A stretch of 64,000 nt of DNA from NCBI RefSeq assembly GCF_003987175.1, contig NZ_PIPM01000003.1, forward strand, positions 1 to 64,000, given 5' to 3'. A program made the translations under genes and the position numbers. Origin of the DNA: Aliidiomarina sanyensis (GTDB lineage: Bacteria > Pseudomonadota > Gammaproteobacteria > Enterobacterales > Alteromonadaceae). The notes beneath the pieces are model-generated. The model did no database searches, was not told the origin of the DNA, and was given only the letters and a program-made list of their open reading frames with translations. Positions 44,630 through 55,036 of the stretch are shown in pieces; position 1 is the stretch's first letter; each line of letters opens with the position of its first letter.

Positions 44630-45367
44630 TCTCTCGAGATCTTCAGGCGTGTCGATTCCCGCCGGTGGCTCGATGATAGCCTCGGCAACATGGATCCGTT
44701 CCCCGTGCCACAAAACCCGCAGCTGCTCGAGTGATTCAATTTGCTCCAATGGGCTCGGTTCCCATTCAGCATAACGCTCGACAAACCCAGCTCGATACGC
44801 ATAAATACCGATATGACGACGATACATCCGTTCAACAAGATTAACGTGATCTCGGTTTGCAGTGAAACGTTCACGATCCCATGGAATGGCGGCTCGGCTG
44901 AAATATAAGGCATAATGAGACGCATCCGTGACAACCTTCACCACATTCGGATTAAACAACTCATCCGAGCTTTTAAGCGCGACGGATAAAGTCGCCATAG
45001 GCGCCGTTCGTTGCGCACCGAGATTCTCCGCAACTTGGCAGATAATCTCGGGTGGAATAAAAGGCTCATCACCCTGCACATTGACAACAATTTGATCATC
45101 CGCCAAAGCAAGTTGATCAATAACTTCGGCCAGACGCTCTGTTCCTGACTCATGGGTATCGGCGGTCATCATCGCGCGACCTCCAAACGAGGTCACAACG
45201 TCAATAATACGTTGATCATCAGTCGCCACAATCACTTCGGCCGCACCGCTTTTTACTGCGCGCTCATAGACGTGCTGAATCATTGGCTTGCCATGAATAT
45301 CCGCAAGCGGCTTGCCCGGAAGTCGAGACGATTGGTAACGTGCGGGAATGACCACCGTGAAACTCAT
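44618..45367 (-). CDS. kdsB: 3-deoxy-manno-octulosonate cytidylyltransferase
   Basis: The 249-residue enzyme begins [20 protein letters not shown], the nucleotide-binding signature of the family, with [11 protein letters not shown] near 75 and [10 protein letters not shown] near 96. It activates KDO to CMP-KDO for LPS core synthesis. The ATG overlaps the ycaR stop (ATGA), and an upstream open extension is inside that gene. It ends the msbA-lpxK-ycaR-kdsB unit. Confidence 0.94.
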   Translation of the reverse strand: MSFTVVIPARYQSSRLPGKPLADIHGKPMIQHVYERAVKSGAAEVIVATDDQRIIDVVTSFGGRAMMTADTHESGTERLAEVIDQLALADDQIVVNVQGDEPFIPPEIICQVAENLGAQRTAPMATLSVALKSSDELFNPNVVKVVTDASHYALYFSRAAIPWDRERFTANRDHVNLVERMYRRHIGIYAYRAGFVERYAEWEPSPLEQIESLEQLRVLWHGERIHVAEAIIEPPAGIDTPEDLERARA

Positions 45368-45561
45368 GATTTTATTTGCTCCAATTCCTCTTTCGACACC
45401 TCGCGCGCTGCACTTGCAAGTAGCGCCGGAATACCCTCTTTCACCGGGTAGGCCAATTGCTCTCCACGGCATATCAACTCAGACTTATCGCCATTCCAGA
45501 CCAGCTTCCCTTTGCAGGATGGACAGGCCAGAATTGCTAACATATTCGCGGGCAACGTCAT
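45364..45561 (-). CDS. ycaR: Trm112-like zinc-ribbon protein YcaR
   Basis: The 65-residue protein has a zinc-ribbon-like CPSCKGKL near 13-20, a single further Cys near 31 ([11 protein letters not shown]), and the [10 protein letters not shown] tail typical of the Trm112/UPF0434 family. Its role is unproven. The chosen ATG has GAGG six bases upstream; a GTG four codons earlier is an alternative. It lies between lpxK and kdsB and overlaps kdsB by four bases. Confidence 0.86.
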   Translation of the reverse strand: MTLPANMLAILACPSCKGKLVWNGDKSELICRGEQLAYPVKEGIPALLASAAREVSKEELEQIKS

Positions 45562-45569
45562 CGCACACC

Positions 45570-46652
45570 TCACTGATTCTTTTGTTGCACACAGGCGGAC
45601 ACCGCCTGTAAAAACTGTTCACAAAACCCTTCTGGGAATTGTGCTGAAACTTTTAAAAAATACCAGTGAGGACGTGCAAAAGATCGGCATTTCACAGCGT
45701 CTTTCTCGGTCATCAAGATCGGTACTTCGTTGCTGACGTCATAAAAATCGGTCGGGGCATATGCATAGTGATCTGGGTAGACGCGGGTTTCGCGTAAGTC
45801 AATACCATGCTGCATCACGAGATTAAAGAAACGCTCAGGATTACCGATCCCGGCAATCGCAAGTGCACTCTCACCATCTGGCACTTCGATCTCAGCTCCA
45901 TCACTGACACGGCGCCATCCCATCGGTGCTAATGCCATTGGAACCGCCTGTTCTGGCCGTTTTAGTTTGAGCCCCTCAATGGTTTGCGATTGACCACCAT
46001 TGATAATGACCCAATTTGTCTTACGCAACCTGCGGCGACTTTCCCGCAATGGTCCAACCGGCAGCCGCCATCCATTTCCGAGACCGCGTTCGCCATCCAC
46101 AACGGCAATTTCGATATCCCGCGCTAATGCGTAGTGCTGCAGCCCATCGTCGGCCAAAATGATGTCTACTTCGCCGCTTTCTGCAAGAAGTTGAGCCGCT
46201 AAACCACGTTTCGGAGCAACCGCCACTGGAACACCGCTCAACTCAAAGAGCATCTTGGGTTCATCGCCGACAGCAGCAGGTTCTGAGGTTGCTGTGACGC
46301 GTTGCGGGAAAGGCCCGCTTCCACCGTAACCTCGGCTGATAATACCCGGACGATAACCGGCCTGTTTGAGCAGCTCAACCAAACCAAGCACCGTTGGAGT
46401 TTTCCCGGTTCCGCCCACGGTGACGTTCCCGACGATGATCACGGGAATGCTTAATCGCGTTTGGCGCTTGAGACGCAGCCAATAAAGCGTTCTTCTGAAT
46501 GCCGCAAGAAAGGTAAAGAGTCCACTCAGAGGTGCCAGTGGCCACAACGGCAGAACCAATCGCGGTTGATACCACCAACGCACGATTCGGGATGCTTGCT
46601 TTCGTGGGGTAATCACCCGCCCATTTTTCTTCTTTTTAGAGTTTGACTTCAC
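45570..46652 (-). CDS. lpxK: Tetraacyldisaccharide 4'-kinase
   Basis: The 360-residue enzyme has the P-loop NVTVGGTGKTP near 76-86, ISRGYGG near 104, and ADDGLQH near 165. It phosphorylates the lipid A disaccharide at the inner membrane, with one N-terminal hydrophobic segment (about 35-52). The first 22 residues form an unusually basic leader (KSNSKKKKNGR...) not seen in E. coli LpxK. Its start overlaps the msbA stop by four bases. Confidence 0.93.
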   Translation of the reverse strand: MKSNSKKKKNGRVITPRKQASRIVRWWYQPRLVLPLWPLAPLSGLFTFLAAFRRTLYWLRLKRQTRLSIPVIIVGNVTVGGTGKTPTVLGLVELLKQAGYRPGIISRGYGGSGPFPQRVTATSEPAAVGDEPKMLFELSGVPVAVAPKRGLAAQLLAESGEVDIILADDGLQHYALARDIEIAVVDGERGLGNGWRLPVGPLRESRRRLRKTNWVIINGGQSQTIEGLKLKRPEQAVPMALAPMGWRRVSDGAEIEVPDGESALAIAGIGNPERFFNLVMQHGIDLRETRVYPDHYAYAPTDFYDVSNEVPILMTEKDAVKCRSFARPHWYFLKVSAQFPEGFCEQFLQAVSACVQQKNQ

Positions 46653-48400
46653 GAGCCTTCACTACCGAACTGCATATGGTACAACTGAGCGTAAGCGCCC
46701 CCTTTCTCGAGCAAATCACTGTGTGTGCCTCGCTCAACAACTTTGCCATGATCCATCACAAGGATCTCGTCCGCCGCCTCAATTGTGGAGAGCCGGTGCG
46801 CAATCACCAGTGACGTGCGATTCTGCTGCAAATTGTCCAGCGCTTTTTGAATATGACGCTCGGATTCCGTATCCAACGCAGAAGTGGCCTCGTCCAAAAT
46901 CAAAATCGGCGCATCACGCAGCAAAGCCCGGGCTATCGCAATACGCTGTCGCTGACCACCGGAGAGCATCACACCGTTTTCACCCACAATGGTTTCCAGA
47001 CCTTCCGGCATCTTCGCGACGAACTCATCCGCATAGGCGAGCTTGAGTGCACGCTCGATATCTTCACGGCTCACCTGACTATTTGCGCCATAGGCGATAT
47101 TATTCGCGATCGTGTCATTAAATAGCGTCACACTCTGGGATACGACGGCAAACTGGCGACGCAATGACTTCAACTCGTAGTCGCGGATATCCACACCATC
47201 CAGCTTAATTGTCCCACTCTCATGCTCATAAAAGCGGGTCAAGAGACTCGATATGGTTGACTTTCCAGACCCAGAACGCCCGACAAGCGCTAAGGTCTTT
47301 CCGGTTGGAATGGTAAAACTTACATCATCCAAAGCCGGTGATTTCTTTTTGTTATAGCGGAACGTAACGTGCTCAACAGCCACGTCACCTCGTACACGAT
47401 CGACCCGAACGGTTCCTGTATCTTTCTCTTGCTCTTCATCTAAAACTGCAAAAATGCTGGCTGCTGCGGCCAAACCTCGTTGGAAGTCAGCATTGACATT
47501 AGTCAGCTGCTTTAAGGGGCGCAACAGCATAATCATACAGGTCAGCAAGGTCGTAAATGCCCCTGGACTCAGCTGCTCAAGCATGGTTGGAAAACTTGCA
47601 ATAAACAACACCGCTGCCAAACTCAACGAAGCGATGAACTGAATGACCGAGGTACTGATCGTGCGGATGTTGACCAGTTTCATATTCTGTTGACGGGTTT
47701 GATTATTAATTTTTCCAAACCGCTCAGACTCTTGTTTCTGGCCCTCAAACATCACGACGACTTGGTGTCCATTAATCATTTGCTCGGACGATGTTGTGAC
47801 ATTCCCCATGGCCGTCTGAATTTTGGAACTCACTTCACGAAACTTACGTGAGACCACCGCCACAATCTTACCAATCGCCGGCCCAATCAAAAGGAATACT
47901 AAGCTGAGCTGCCAGCTGTGATAAATCATCAAGCCTAACAGACCCACCACAAACGCCCCTTCACGGATCATGGTCAAAATGGCTCGGCTATTCGCTTCTG
48001 CAAGCTGCTGCGTATCGTAGGTGATTTTTGAAATCAGGTCGCCAGTCGAAACCTTGTCGTGATAAGACACAGGAAGGCGCATCAAATGCTCAAATAATTC
48101 CTGTCGCATGGTCGTGACGATATGGAAGCCGACGTAACTCAAAAAATAAGTCGAGATGAAATTAAAGAAGCCGCGCAAAATAAAAATGAGCGGGACGAAG
48201 ATCGCGCCATAAATCAAGATCGTTGGATTATTTGCCCCGAGACCATCATCGATCAATGTTTCGATGTGATAAAAGAAGAAGGTATCCACACCCGCATACC
48301 CCAACATGCCGATAATCGCGATGACAAACGCGAGGCGGTAGGGTTTTAGGTACTTCACGAGACGACGAAAGTGCGATTTCCGAGTGTGCTGAGAATCCAT
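46649..48400 (-). CDS. msbA: Lipid A export ABC transporter MsbA
   Basis: This 583-residue half-transporter has six N-terminal transmembrane helices and a nucleotide-binding domain with Walker A GRSGSGKST, signature LSGGQRQRIAIARALL and Walker B ILILDEATSAL. As a homodimer it flips core lipid A across the inner membrane. It leads the lpxK-ycaR-kdsB operon and follows comEC by 102 bp. Confidence 0.93.
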   Translation of the reverse strand: MDSQHTRKSHFRRLVKYLKPYRLAFVIAIIGMLGYAGVDTFFFYHIETLIDDGLGANNPTILIYGAIFVPLIFILRGFFNFISTYFLSYVGFHIVTTMRQELFEHLMRLPVSYHDKVSTGDLISKITYDTQQLAEANSRAILTMIREGAFVVGLLGLMIYHSWQLSLVFLLIGPAIGKIVAVVSRKFREVSSKIQTAMGNVTTSSEQMINGHQVVVMFEGQKQESERFGKINNQTRQQNMKLVNIRTISTSVIQFIASLSLAAVLFIASFPTMLEQLSPGAFTTLLTCMIMLLRPLKQLTNVNADFQRGLAAAASIFAVLDEEQEKDTGTVRVDRVRGDVAVEHVTFRYNKKKSPALDDVSFTIPTGKTLALVGRSGSGKSTISSLLTRFYEHESGTIKLDGVDIRDYELKSLRRQFAVVSQSVTLFNDTIANNIAYGANSQVSREDIERALKLAYADEFVAKMPEGLETIVGENGVMLSGGQRQRIAIARALLRDAPILILDEATSALDTESERHIQKALDNLQQNRTSLVIAHRLSTIEAADEILVMDHGKVVERGTHSDLLEKGGAYAQLYHMQFGSEGS

Positions 48401-48502
48401 TGGAGTCCATTTTTTTGTAGTATCGTCACCATTGTAACCGTAACTGAATTCCCTTGACCAGAGATTGCGGAATCGACTGAGTCAGTTTTCATTCTCGCCT
48501 GA

Positions 48503-51004
48503 CTAATCTTTCGTCACTTGTTGGAGATACCAAACCGGCCTTATTTCCTCTCGAAAACGCCGAACCCGCCATCGTTCTCCCGGCTCACGACCTGGTCTGA
48601 ACACGAGAGAGATCTGTCCAGAGTCTGCCGTATTCAACATCGGAATATTTCGTTTAGTATAGCGTGCCTTCACATCAGCATGTGGCATCGACCATTGATT
48701 TAAGAAACCTGTCCCAACGAGCGCAAACTGTGGTCGCACTCGATCAAGAAACGCGCCCTGACTTGAAGTTTGTGATCCATGATGAGGGACCTGCAAAATT
48801 CCAGCAGAGAAAGCATCCGGATATCGCCCCACCATGCGCAACTCCGTCATGCGTTGAATATCACCGGTCAATAAGACGCGTTCCCCCTGATAGGTTAATA
48901 ACAGCACGCAACTATCATTGTTGACGCCAAAAGACGGTCCGGGCATGGGTGCTAAGGCGCGAATCAGAACCCCCTGCCAGCGCCAAACCTGCCCCCACTC
49001 GCACGGCCATCGCCGATCGATACCCGGCTCTATTTCTGCAGGTTGCAGCCGAGTCTCCAATGTTTGTATTGCTGGATAGGCCGAGCGAATCGCACCCGCC
49101 CCGCCCGCATGGTCAAGATGCGGATGAGAAATCACCATCCAGTCGGGGATTAACTGGTGATAGCGTAAAAAAGGTAAAACTACGCGCTCACCAGCATCAA
49201 ACCCGTCCGCAAAAGCCGGTCCTGTATCATAAATCAATGCGCGCCTTCCGCGTTGAATCACCATCGCATTGCCCTGTCCCACATCCAACATATGTACAGC
49301 GAACTCATGCGCCCCTTGCGGGCGCAGCAAGGGCATGAGAACAATGCAAGACATCACAGCAACCGCACTGCGCGGCAACCATGCAATCGGCAAGTAGCGG
49401 AGGATGATCCACAGGACCGGGATAAGCCCCCAACGGTGATCGTGAGTCGACCACCAGCCCAAGGGAATCTGCTCAAGGCGCACAAGGCAGTAAAATACTG
49501 CGTGCAGTGCAATATCACTGACTTGCAGAAACATATCGCCAACCTCAGTCCAAGGCGAAAATAAAAAGGGAATAGCCAATAAACATGCCGGGAGAATAAT
49601 GATGGTGAACACTGGAAGAACGAGTAGATTAGCCACGGGGGCAATCCAAGGAATGCCGCTGAAATACATCACCGACAACGGGATAAGTAGAAGCGTCAGC
49701 ATCCACTCAAGTCGCCATAGTGTGCCTAACTTCCCGCGCAGACTGCGCACATGGTGTGCCGGGGTGGGATCACGCCATTGCCATATAAAAATGGCTCCGA
49801 CGGCCAGAACGGACAACCAAAATCCCGCATCCAACCATGCGAGTGGATCAAGAATCAAAACACACAACACACAACGTAAGAGAATCCGCATGGGAATGGC
49901 ACGTCGTGCAACAACGCGCGCAACGACAAACCCAGATATCAGTAGCAGCGCGCGGAGCGTGCTGACTGCGAACCCAGCAAGACTTGCGTAAAAAACGGCA
50001 ACACTTAAAGCCAGCAGCAAGGCAACCGTTTCATGCGCGGGCTGACGGCCACTCCGCTGGCCCTTCCTGAGCCAAGGAAGCAGCAAAGGAAGCAAGCCCC
50101 GTGGAAGCCAAGCGACCATCCGAAAAAACCACCATGCAGCGCCAAACACCAAGGTTAAATGCAAGCCTGAAATCGCCATGACATGAGCCACCCCTGTGTG
50201 TTGTAGGGTTTGCCATTGGTTCGCGGTCATTCCGTGTCGATTGCCATTCATCAATGCCGTCATGATCGCGGTGTAATGAAGGCCCTTTGGATGGTCGATG
50301 TGAGCAGCTCGACTCCCAACGGCTTCACCCACCTGACTTCGGAACGGCGGGCCGGCACCGCCTGTGATGCGCAGATTAACTGAGTCGCCGTTATCGTCAA
50401 CAACAGACAAAATACTTCCCGTGACACGAACGCCATCTCGCAATAAACGAATTTGTGTCGGTCGCGTCCCCTCATTTGCCAAACTTGTTGCTGGCCGTGC
50501 GCGGACCACGAACTGCCATGTCTCTCCTTCCATTGGATTTGCTTCGGGGTCAGGGGAAAACCAAGATAAACGAATGCGCGGCATGGCAGCCTGCGTATTC
50601 AAACGAGCGCGGGAAGGAAGCGCCCAATCCTCGTTGGCATCAATGACACGCCCTTCAATTCGCAGTCGGGAAATCGGGATCGCGTCATGAAACACGACGG
50701 GTCGGTCAATTACCACGGTGATAGTGGACGGTGCTCGCCAGAGCGCGTCAGGAAGTTTCCATCCGAGCGCATATTGGGCATTGAAAAGCGACCACGAAAT
50801 ACCGCACAATAGCGCGCAGATCAGACCGGCGAGACGCGCAAAGTGCAGATTATTTTTGCGCAAACGCTTGAAAAAAGCGCTGCTCAACCCGAGAACTAAA
50901 AGAAGCGGGGCCCAGAAAGGCCAAGCAATATGAAGCCAAGGACTGAGTAAAATCCCTGCAATCGCACCACAGACCAGCAGGTCGAATGAAATTGATTGTT
51001 TCAC
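48503..51004 (-). CDS. comEC: ComEC/Rec2 competence protein
   Basis: The 833-residue protein has an N-terminal DUF4131-like region, a central multi-helix competence domain beginning near GVAHVMAISGLHLTLVFGAA (about 270-290), and a C-terminal metallo-beta-lactamase domain with SHPHLDHAGGAGA near 625. It forms the inner-membrane channel for DNA uptake. All three modules are present and uninterrupted. The frame begins at a GTG at 51004 with no clear ribosome site, so the exact start is uncertain. Gene position before msbA is conserved. Confidence 0.89.
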   Translation of the reverse strand: MKQSISFDLLVCGAIAGILLSPWLHIAWPFWAPLLLVLGLSSAFFKRLRKNNLHFARLAGLICALLCGISWSLFNAQYALGWKLPDALWRAPSTITVVIDRPVVFHDAIPISRLRIEGRVIDANEDWALPSRARLNTQAAMPRIRLSWFSPDPEANPMEGETWQFVVRARPATSLANEGTRPTQIRLLRDGVRVTGSILSVVDDNGDSVNLRITGGAGPPFRSQVGEAVGSRAAHIDHPKGLHYTAIMTALMNGNRHGMTANQWQTLQHTGVAHVMAISGLHLTLVFGAAWWFFRMVAWLPRGLLPLLLPWLRKGQRSGRQPAHETVALLLALSVAVFYASLAGFAVSTLRALLLISGFVVARVVARRAIPMRILLRCVLCVLILDPLAWLDAGFWLSVLAVGAIFIWQWRDPTPAHHVRSLRGKLGTLWRLEWMLTLLLIPLSVMYFSGIPWIAPVANLLVLPVFTIIILPACLLAIPFLFSPWTEVGDMFLQVSDIALHAVFYCLVRLEQIPLGWWSTHDHRWGLIPVLWIILRYLPIAWLPRSAVAVMSCIVLMPLLRPQGAHEFAVHMLDVGQGNAMVIQRGRRALIYDTGPAFADGFDAGERVVLPFLRYHQLIPDWMVISHPHLDHAGGAGAIRSAYPAIQTLETRLQPAEIEPGIDRRWPCEWGQVWRWQGVLIRALAPMPGPSFGVNNDSCVLLLTYQGERVLLTGDIQRMTELRMVGRYPDAFSAGILQVPHHGSQTSSQGAFLDRVRPQFALVGTGFLNQWSMPHADVKARYTKRNIPMLNTADSGQISLVFRPGREPGERWRVRRFREEIRPVWYLQQVTKD

Positions 51005-51156
51005 AATGTGCGTCCATGCTTTAAGTGAAATCAGTCAAGCCACGAATGGCACATGTGGATAGTAAGCAAACGACTACAACCGTGAGAAGAACCTTATATT
51101 CTCTCTGAGCTGCAACGGGTCGCAACACAGACTAACGTCAGGACAAAAGCGAGCAC

Positions 51157-51732
51157 ATGCCAAGAAAGTTTTTAAAACGGTATATGCCAGACGTACATAA
51201 ACTCAACGAGTATGGCGTTCTCAAGCCGTTTGGCAAACTTGCGCACGACCCCAACCTATGGCACTTGAACCGACGCAGTGCTGCAGGCGCGTTTGCCGTG
51301 GGGATTTTCTTTGCATTTATGCCAATGCCATTCCAAATGGTCGCAGCCGCAGCGGTCGCAATTTTGGTGCGCGTCAATCTTCCACTATCGGTCGCACTGG
51401 TGTGGATTAGTAACCCTATCACCATGCCACCCATGCTCTATGGCTCCTATCGAGTCGGAGCCTTTCTCTTAAATCAACCCAGTGAGCCCTTTCTCTTCGA
51501 GCTGTCACTGGCTTGGTTTCAGGCAAGCCTGTCCTCCATCGTGCCAGCATTACTGCTCGGCTGTTTAGTGCTCGGCACCCTTGCTGGCTCAATCAGCTAT
51601 ATTGCTGTGCGAAAAGTGTGGCGACAAGCCGTTCAGAGCGCCTGGGATGAACGCATACGGCTACGACGCGAGCGACTGCGCAAACTCAAAGCCCAGTTCC
51701 AACAACAGCCACGAACGTTGCACGACGATTAA
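51157..51732 (+). CDS. DUF2062 family membrane protein
   Basis: The 191-residue protein has the DUF2062 pattern NRRSAAGAFAVGIFFAFMPM near 39-58 followed by VWISNPITMPPMLYGSYRVG near 86-105, with three or four hydrophobic segments and a basic C-terminal tail. Function unknown. It stands between divergent comEC and the convergent lolE gene, whose stop is only 4 bp away. Confidence 0.82.
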   Translation: MPRKFLKRYMPDVHKLNEYGVLKPFGKLAHDPNLWHLNRRSAAGAFAVGIFFAFMPMPFQMVAAAAVAILVRVNLPLSVALVWISNPITMPPMLYGSYRVGAFLLNQPSEPFLFELSLAWFQASLSSIVPALLLGCLVLGTLAGSISYIAVRKVWRQAVQSAWDERIRLRRERLRKLKAQFQQQPRTLHDD

Positions 51733-51736
51733 GCAC

Positions 51737-52975
51737 TTAGCGGCCCCGTAAGCCTTGGACTGGTGCCAACTGTGCGGCACGCCATGCAGGATAGAGCGTT
51801 GCTAGGACACTGGTCAGAAGCGCGACGCCAAACACCAACCCTACATCACGCAGCAACAACGTCGATGGAATGTGGCTAATGAAGTACAACTCTTCGGGGA
51901 GAATTCGCAACTGCAGGTAGGTGTCCATTCCCTTGAGGAGTGCGGGTAAATAGATTGCAAGCCCGCTCCCGATTACGCAACCAATAACTGCACCCACGAT
52001 GCCGTTCAAGCTCCCTTGCCAAATAAAGGTCTGCATCACCAATGATCGACTGGCCCCCATGGTTCGAAGAATAGCAATACTTGCCTGTTTCTCTTGAACC
52101 ACCATCACAAGCGTAGAAACAATATTGAATGAGGCTACCGCAAGCACTAAGACTAAAACCAGATACATAATTGTACGCACGAGCTGAATATCACGGTACA
52201 AGTGGCCTTCCGTTCGAGTCCACTCATGAATGTAAGCAAACTCAGTGACTTCTCGAGCGACTTCTGCGGCAATGCGGGGTGCGTCATACACGTTATAAAG
52301 TGCAAGTCGTACTGCACTCGCTTCTCCTTCCAAACGCGCCGCTTCCCGACCTGCGGCTAAATGAATATAGCCCTGTTGATAATCCAGTTCACCACCCATC
52401 TGAAAAATCCCGGCAACACGAGTAACGAGCCGGCGAGGTGAACGCAAGCTACCGCTATTCTGCAATTGAGGAATCATCAGAACGAGCTCGTCACCTACCC
52501 CCACATTGAGCAGATCCGCCATGCCACGTCCTAGCAAAATTCCGTCGGCGGTTGACTCAAATCGGGACCAATCTGCATCGCTCACATAACGACGTAATCC
52601 CGAAACGCGGATTTCCCGCGCTGGATCAATTGCACGAATTTCCAGCCCCCGAAAACGACCCGGCTGCTGAACCATGGCGCTTAACACAATAACCGGTGCG
52701 GCAGCTCGCACCCCCGGATGTGCCTCAGCGATCGCAGCAACTTGTTGCCAGTCATTTAGGCTTCCACGGACGGCTTGATATTCAACGTGCGGCAAGAGGG
52801 AGAGGAAATCGTCTTCAAGTGCCTTCTGAAAGCCATTCATGATCGACAGGAGAACGATTAAGATGGCGCACCCGAGCCCAATTCCCACTGTTGAGGACCC
52901 AGAGATGAAACTGAGATAACGCGTGCGCTCTCGACTCCGGCGAAACCTGCGCGCAAGTGTGAATGCCAAGCTCAT
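51737..52975 (-). CDS. lolE: Lipoprotein-releasing permease subunit LolE
   Basis: This 412-residue permease has the LolC/E layout: one N-terminal helix with [20 protein letters not shown] near 24-43, a large periplasmic domain (about 45-265), and three C-terminal helices with [16 protein letters not shown] near 300-315. With LolC and LolD it extracts lipoproteins from the inner membrane. Being third in the lolC-lolD-lolE order supports the LolE call. Its ATG overlaps the lolD stop (ATGA). Confidence 0.9.
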   Translation of the reverse strand: MSLAFTLARRFRRSRERTRYLSFISGSSTVGIGLGCAILIVLLSIMNGFQKALEDDFLSLLPHVEYQAVRGSLNDWQQVAAIAEAHPGVRAAAPVIVLSAMVQQPGRFRGLEIRAIDPAREIRVSGLRRYVSDADWSRFESTADGILLGRGMADLLNVGVGDELVLMIPQLQNSGSLRSPRRLVTRVAGIFQMGGELDYQQGYIHLAAGREAARLEGEASAVRLALYNVYDAPRIAAEVAREVTEFAYIHEWTRTEGHLYRDIQLVRTIMYLVLVLVLAVASFNIVSTLVMVVQEKQASIAILRTMGASRSLVMQTFIWQGSLNGIVGAVIGCVIGSGLAIYLPALLKGMDTYLQLRILPEELYFISHIPSTLLLRDVGLVFGVALLTSVLATLYPAWRAAQLAPVQGLRGR

Positions 52976-53655
52976 TCACTTGTCTCCACAAATCGTCCAT
53001 GGTCGAGATGCAATTGCTCGGGCAATTTATCGGCAAGGGTGGTATCGTGAGTGACCACAATGAAAGCCGTATTTAGATCGCGATTCAACTCCGTCATCAA
53101 ATCATAAATAACTTCCGCAGTATCCTCATCGAGATTCCCAGTCGGCTCATCTGCCAGGACCAGCGCTGGACGATTCACTAACGCGCGCGCTATGGCGACG
53201 CGCTGCCTTTCGCCTCCCGACAGTTTCGCTGGCGCATGGTCTAAACGATGTCCCAAACCAACGCGATCAAGCAGTACACGTGCCTGTTCTTGGGCTTCTC
53301 GCTGCCCTTTCCCGGCAATCAAAAGTGGCATCGCCACATTCTCAAGTGCGGTAAACTCGCCGAGGAGATGATGAAACTGATAGATAAAGCCAAGCGACTG
53401 GTTTCGCCACCGAGCTACTTGATTGCTCGAGAGTTTCGCAGGATTCACTCCGGCCACCTGAACGTCGCCTGAATCAGGCGTATCAAGGCCTCCGAGAATA
53501 TGAAGAAAGGTGCTTTTGCCGGAACCTGAGGCACCGACAATCGCGACCATTCCACCCGGTGCGAGATCAAACCGGACCTGTTCAAGCACCGTGACACGCT
53601 GCTCGCCATCTGCGTATCCCTTACATAGATTCCGAACTTCAACTAACTTACTCAT
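52972..53655 (-). CDS. lolD: Lipoprotein-releasing ATPase LolD
   Basis: The 227-residue ABC ATPase has Walker [11 protein letters not shown]-loop [15 protein letters not shown] near 88-102 (a LolD hallmark), signature [15 protein letters not shown] and Walker [13 protein letters not shown]. It powers LolCDE. The ATG at 53655 overlaps the lolC end by 8 bp; the 20-codon upstream extension lies in lolC. Confidence 0.94.
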   Translation of the reverse strand: MSKLVEVRNLCKGYADGEQRVTVLEQVRFDLAPGGMVAIVGASGSGKSTFLHILGGLDTPDSGDVQVAGVNPAKLSSNQVARWRNQSLGFIYQFHHLLGEFTALENVAMPLLIAGKGQREAQEQARVLLDRVGLGHRLDHAPAKLSGGERQRVAIARALVNRPALVLADEPTGNLDEDTAEVIYDLMTELNRDLNTAFIVVTHDTTLADKLPEQLHLDHGRFVETSE

Positions 53656-54901
53656 AACGTAAAATCTCGGCTGGTTGAATATGAGCGGCACGCCACGCAG
53701 GATACAAGGTCGCAATCAGAGTTAACCCAAGCGCTGCGAATAGAATACCTCCAATTTGAGCCCACTCAATGGCGTAGGGCATCGTTTGACCCTGCATAAA
53801 AATATCAATTCCGAATATCAGTAGAATATCGTTAAGACTCCAGGTCAGAAAAACCCCCAGAATCGTTCCTAGCACCGTTCCCATAACGCCGCTATACATG
53901 CCTTGCATCACCAAGGTCTGGTACACATGCTTTCGAGCCAATCCAAGGGTTTGCAATACCGCAATGTCAGCGCGTTTGTCTTGAATTAACATAACCAACG
54001 CAGAGACTGCGTTAAATGCCGCAACAATGACGATAAGACCCAGCATGATCATCATCATTCCCTTCTCCATGCGCACTGCCGCAAAAAGTTGTCCATAACG
54101 TTCTTGCCAATCCGTAAACTGATAACGGATCGCGCCATTCGAACGACTCTGCTGGCGCGATAAGTTTTCTTGGACCGTTCGCGCCAAGAATGCATCATCT
54201 AGCCATAACCGCAAACCCGTCACGTGCCCCTCAGGATAACGAAGTAATCGTGCGAGGTCGTCACCATGGAAGAAAGCCAGTTGTCGATCAATATCTGCGC
54301 CCACTTCGAAAATTCCCGCAACGGTAAATTGACGCTGCGCAGGCATGATCCCGACAGGGGTATGTTGCTGCCCCCCTGCGGCAGTCACACGAATTCGATC
54401 ACCAAGCTGTACATCGAGATGCATGGCCAGCGAGCGACCTATCACGACGCGATAGTGACCCGCTTGAAGATCATCAATTCTTCCCACAAGCATGTTTTGT
54501 TCAATCACGCTTCGTGGCGGTTCGTGCTGGGGATAGATTCCCTGCAACATGACCGCTTGGAGTTGGCCGTCCCCCTGCACTAAGCCCTCTGACTGGACAA
54601 ATGGACTTTGATGATAGACCGCCGCCGGCCAACTGAAGTCGTCATCAATCGCTCGCCAATCCGCAATCGTGCGCTCGCCGTCCGCACTGATGATGACTTG
54701 CGGAACCACCCCAAGGATCCGATGCTTCAATTCCCGTTCAAATCCGTTCATTACGGACATCACGACAATCAGAGCCATCACACCCAACATTATTCCAGCC
54801 ATCACGAAGCGACTAATAAAGCGAGTAAAAGCAGACCGTTCCCGTGAGCGGCTATAGCGCAGCGCGAGGTATAGCGAGATTGGTGGCGAGAATTTGGGCA
54901 C
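53648..54901 (-). CDS. lolC: Lipoprotein-releasing permease subunit LolC
   Basis: This 417-residue permease shows the same architecture as Lol[20 protein letters not shown] near 11-29, an N-terminal helix, a periplasmic domain, and three C-terminal helices with [19 protein letters not shown] near 310-328. I place the start at the GTG at 54901, because similarity to LolC begins there and GGAA lies upstream; a TTG at 54964 is in frame. It heads lolCDE and is divergent from mfd. Confidence 0.9.
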   Translation of the reverse strand: MPKFSPPISLYLALRYSRSRERSAFTRFISRFVMAGIMLGVMALIVVMSVMNGFERELKHRILGVVPQVIISADGERTIADWRAIDDDFSWPAAVYHQSPFVQSEGLVQGDGQLQAVMLQGIYPQHEPPRSVIEQNMLVGRIDDLQAGHYRVVIGRSLAMHLDVQLGDRIRVTAAGGQQHTPVGIMPAQRQFTVAGIFEVGADIDRQLAFFHGDDLARLLRYPEGHVTGLRLWLDDAFLARTVQENLSRQQSRSNGAIRYQFTDWQERYGQLFAAVRMEKGMMMIMLGLIVIVAAFNAVSALVMLIQDKRADIAVLQTLGLARKHVYQTLVMQGMYSGVMGTVLGTILGVFLTWSLNDILLIFGIDIFMQGQTMPYAIEWAQIGGILFAALGLTLIATLYPAWRAAHIQPAEILRYE

Positions 54902-54989
54902 GCAGCGAATTTCCGTTTGCGAATGTGGAACAGCAAGGATAATCAGAACCGTGCGTCGGTACAACCTGCCCGAACCGAAAGGTTTCCTG

Positions 54990-54995
54990 TATAAT
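54990..54995 (+). promoter_or_regulatory. Possible -10 box for mfd
   Basis: TATAAT occurs 41 bp before the mfd ATG in the lolC-mfd gap. The expected -35 region is poor, so the assignment is tentative. Confidence 0.4.
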
Positions 54996-55036
54996 CACTG
55001 CTTTGCTGTTTCCGACCGAGATTAATTGAGTTTTTC

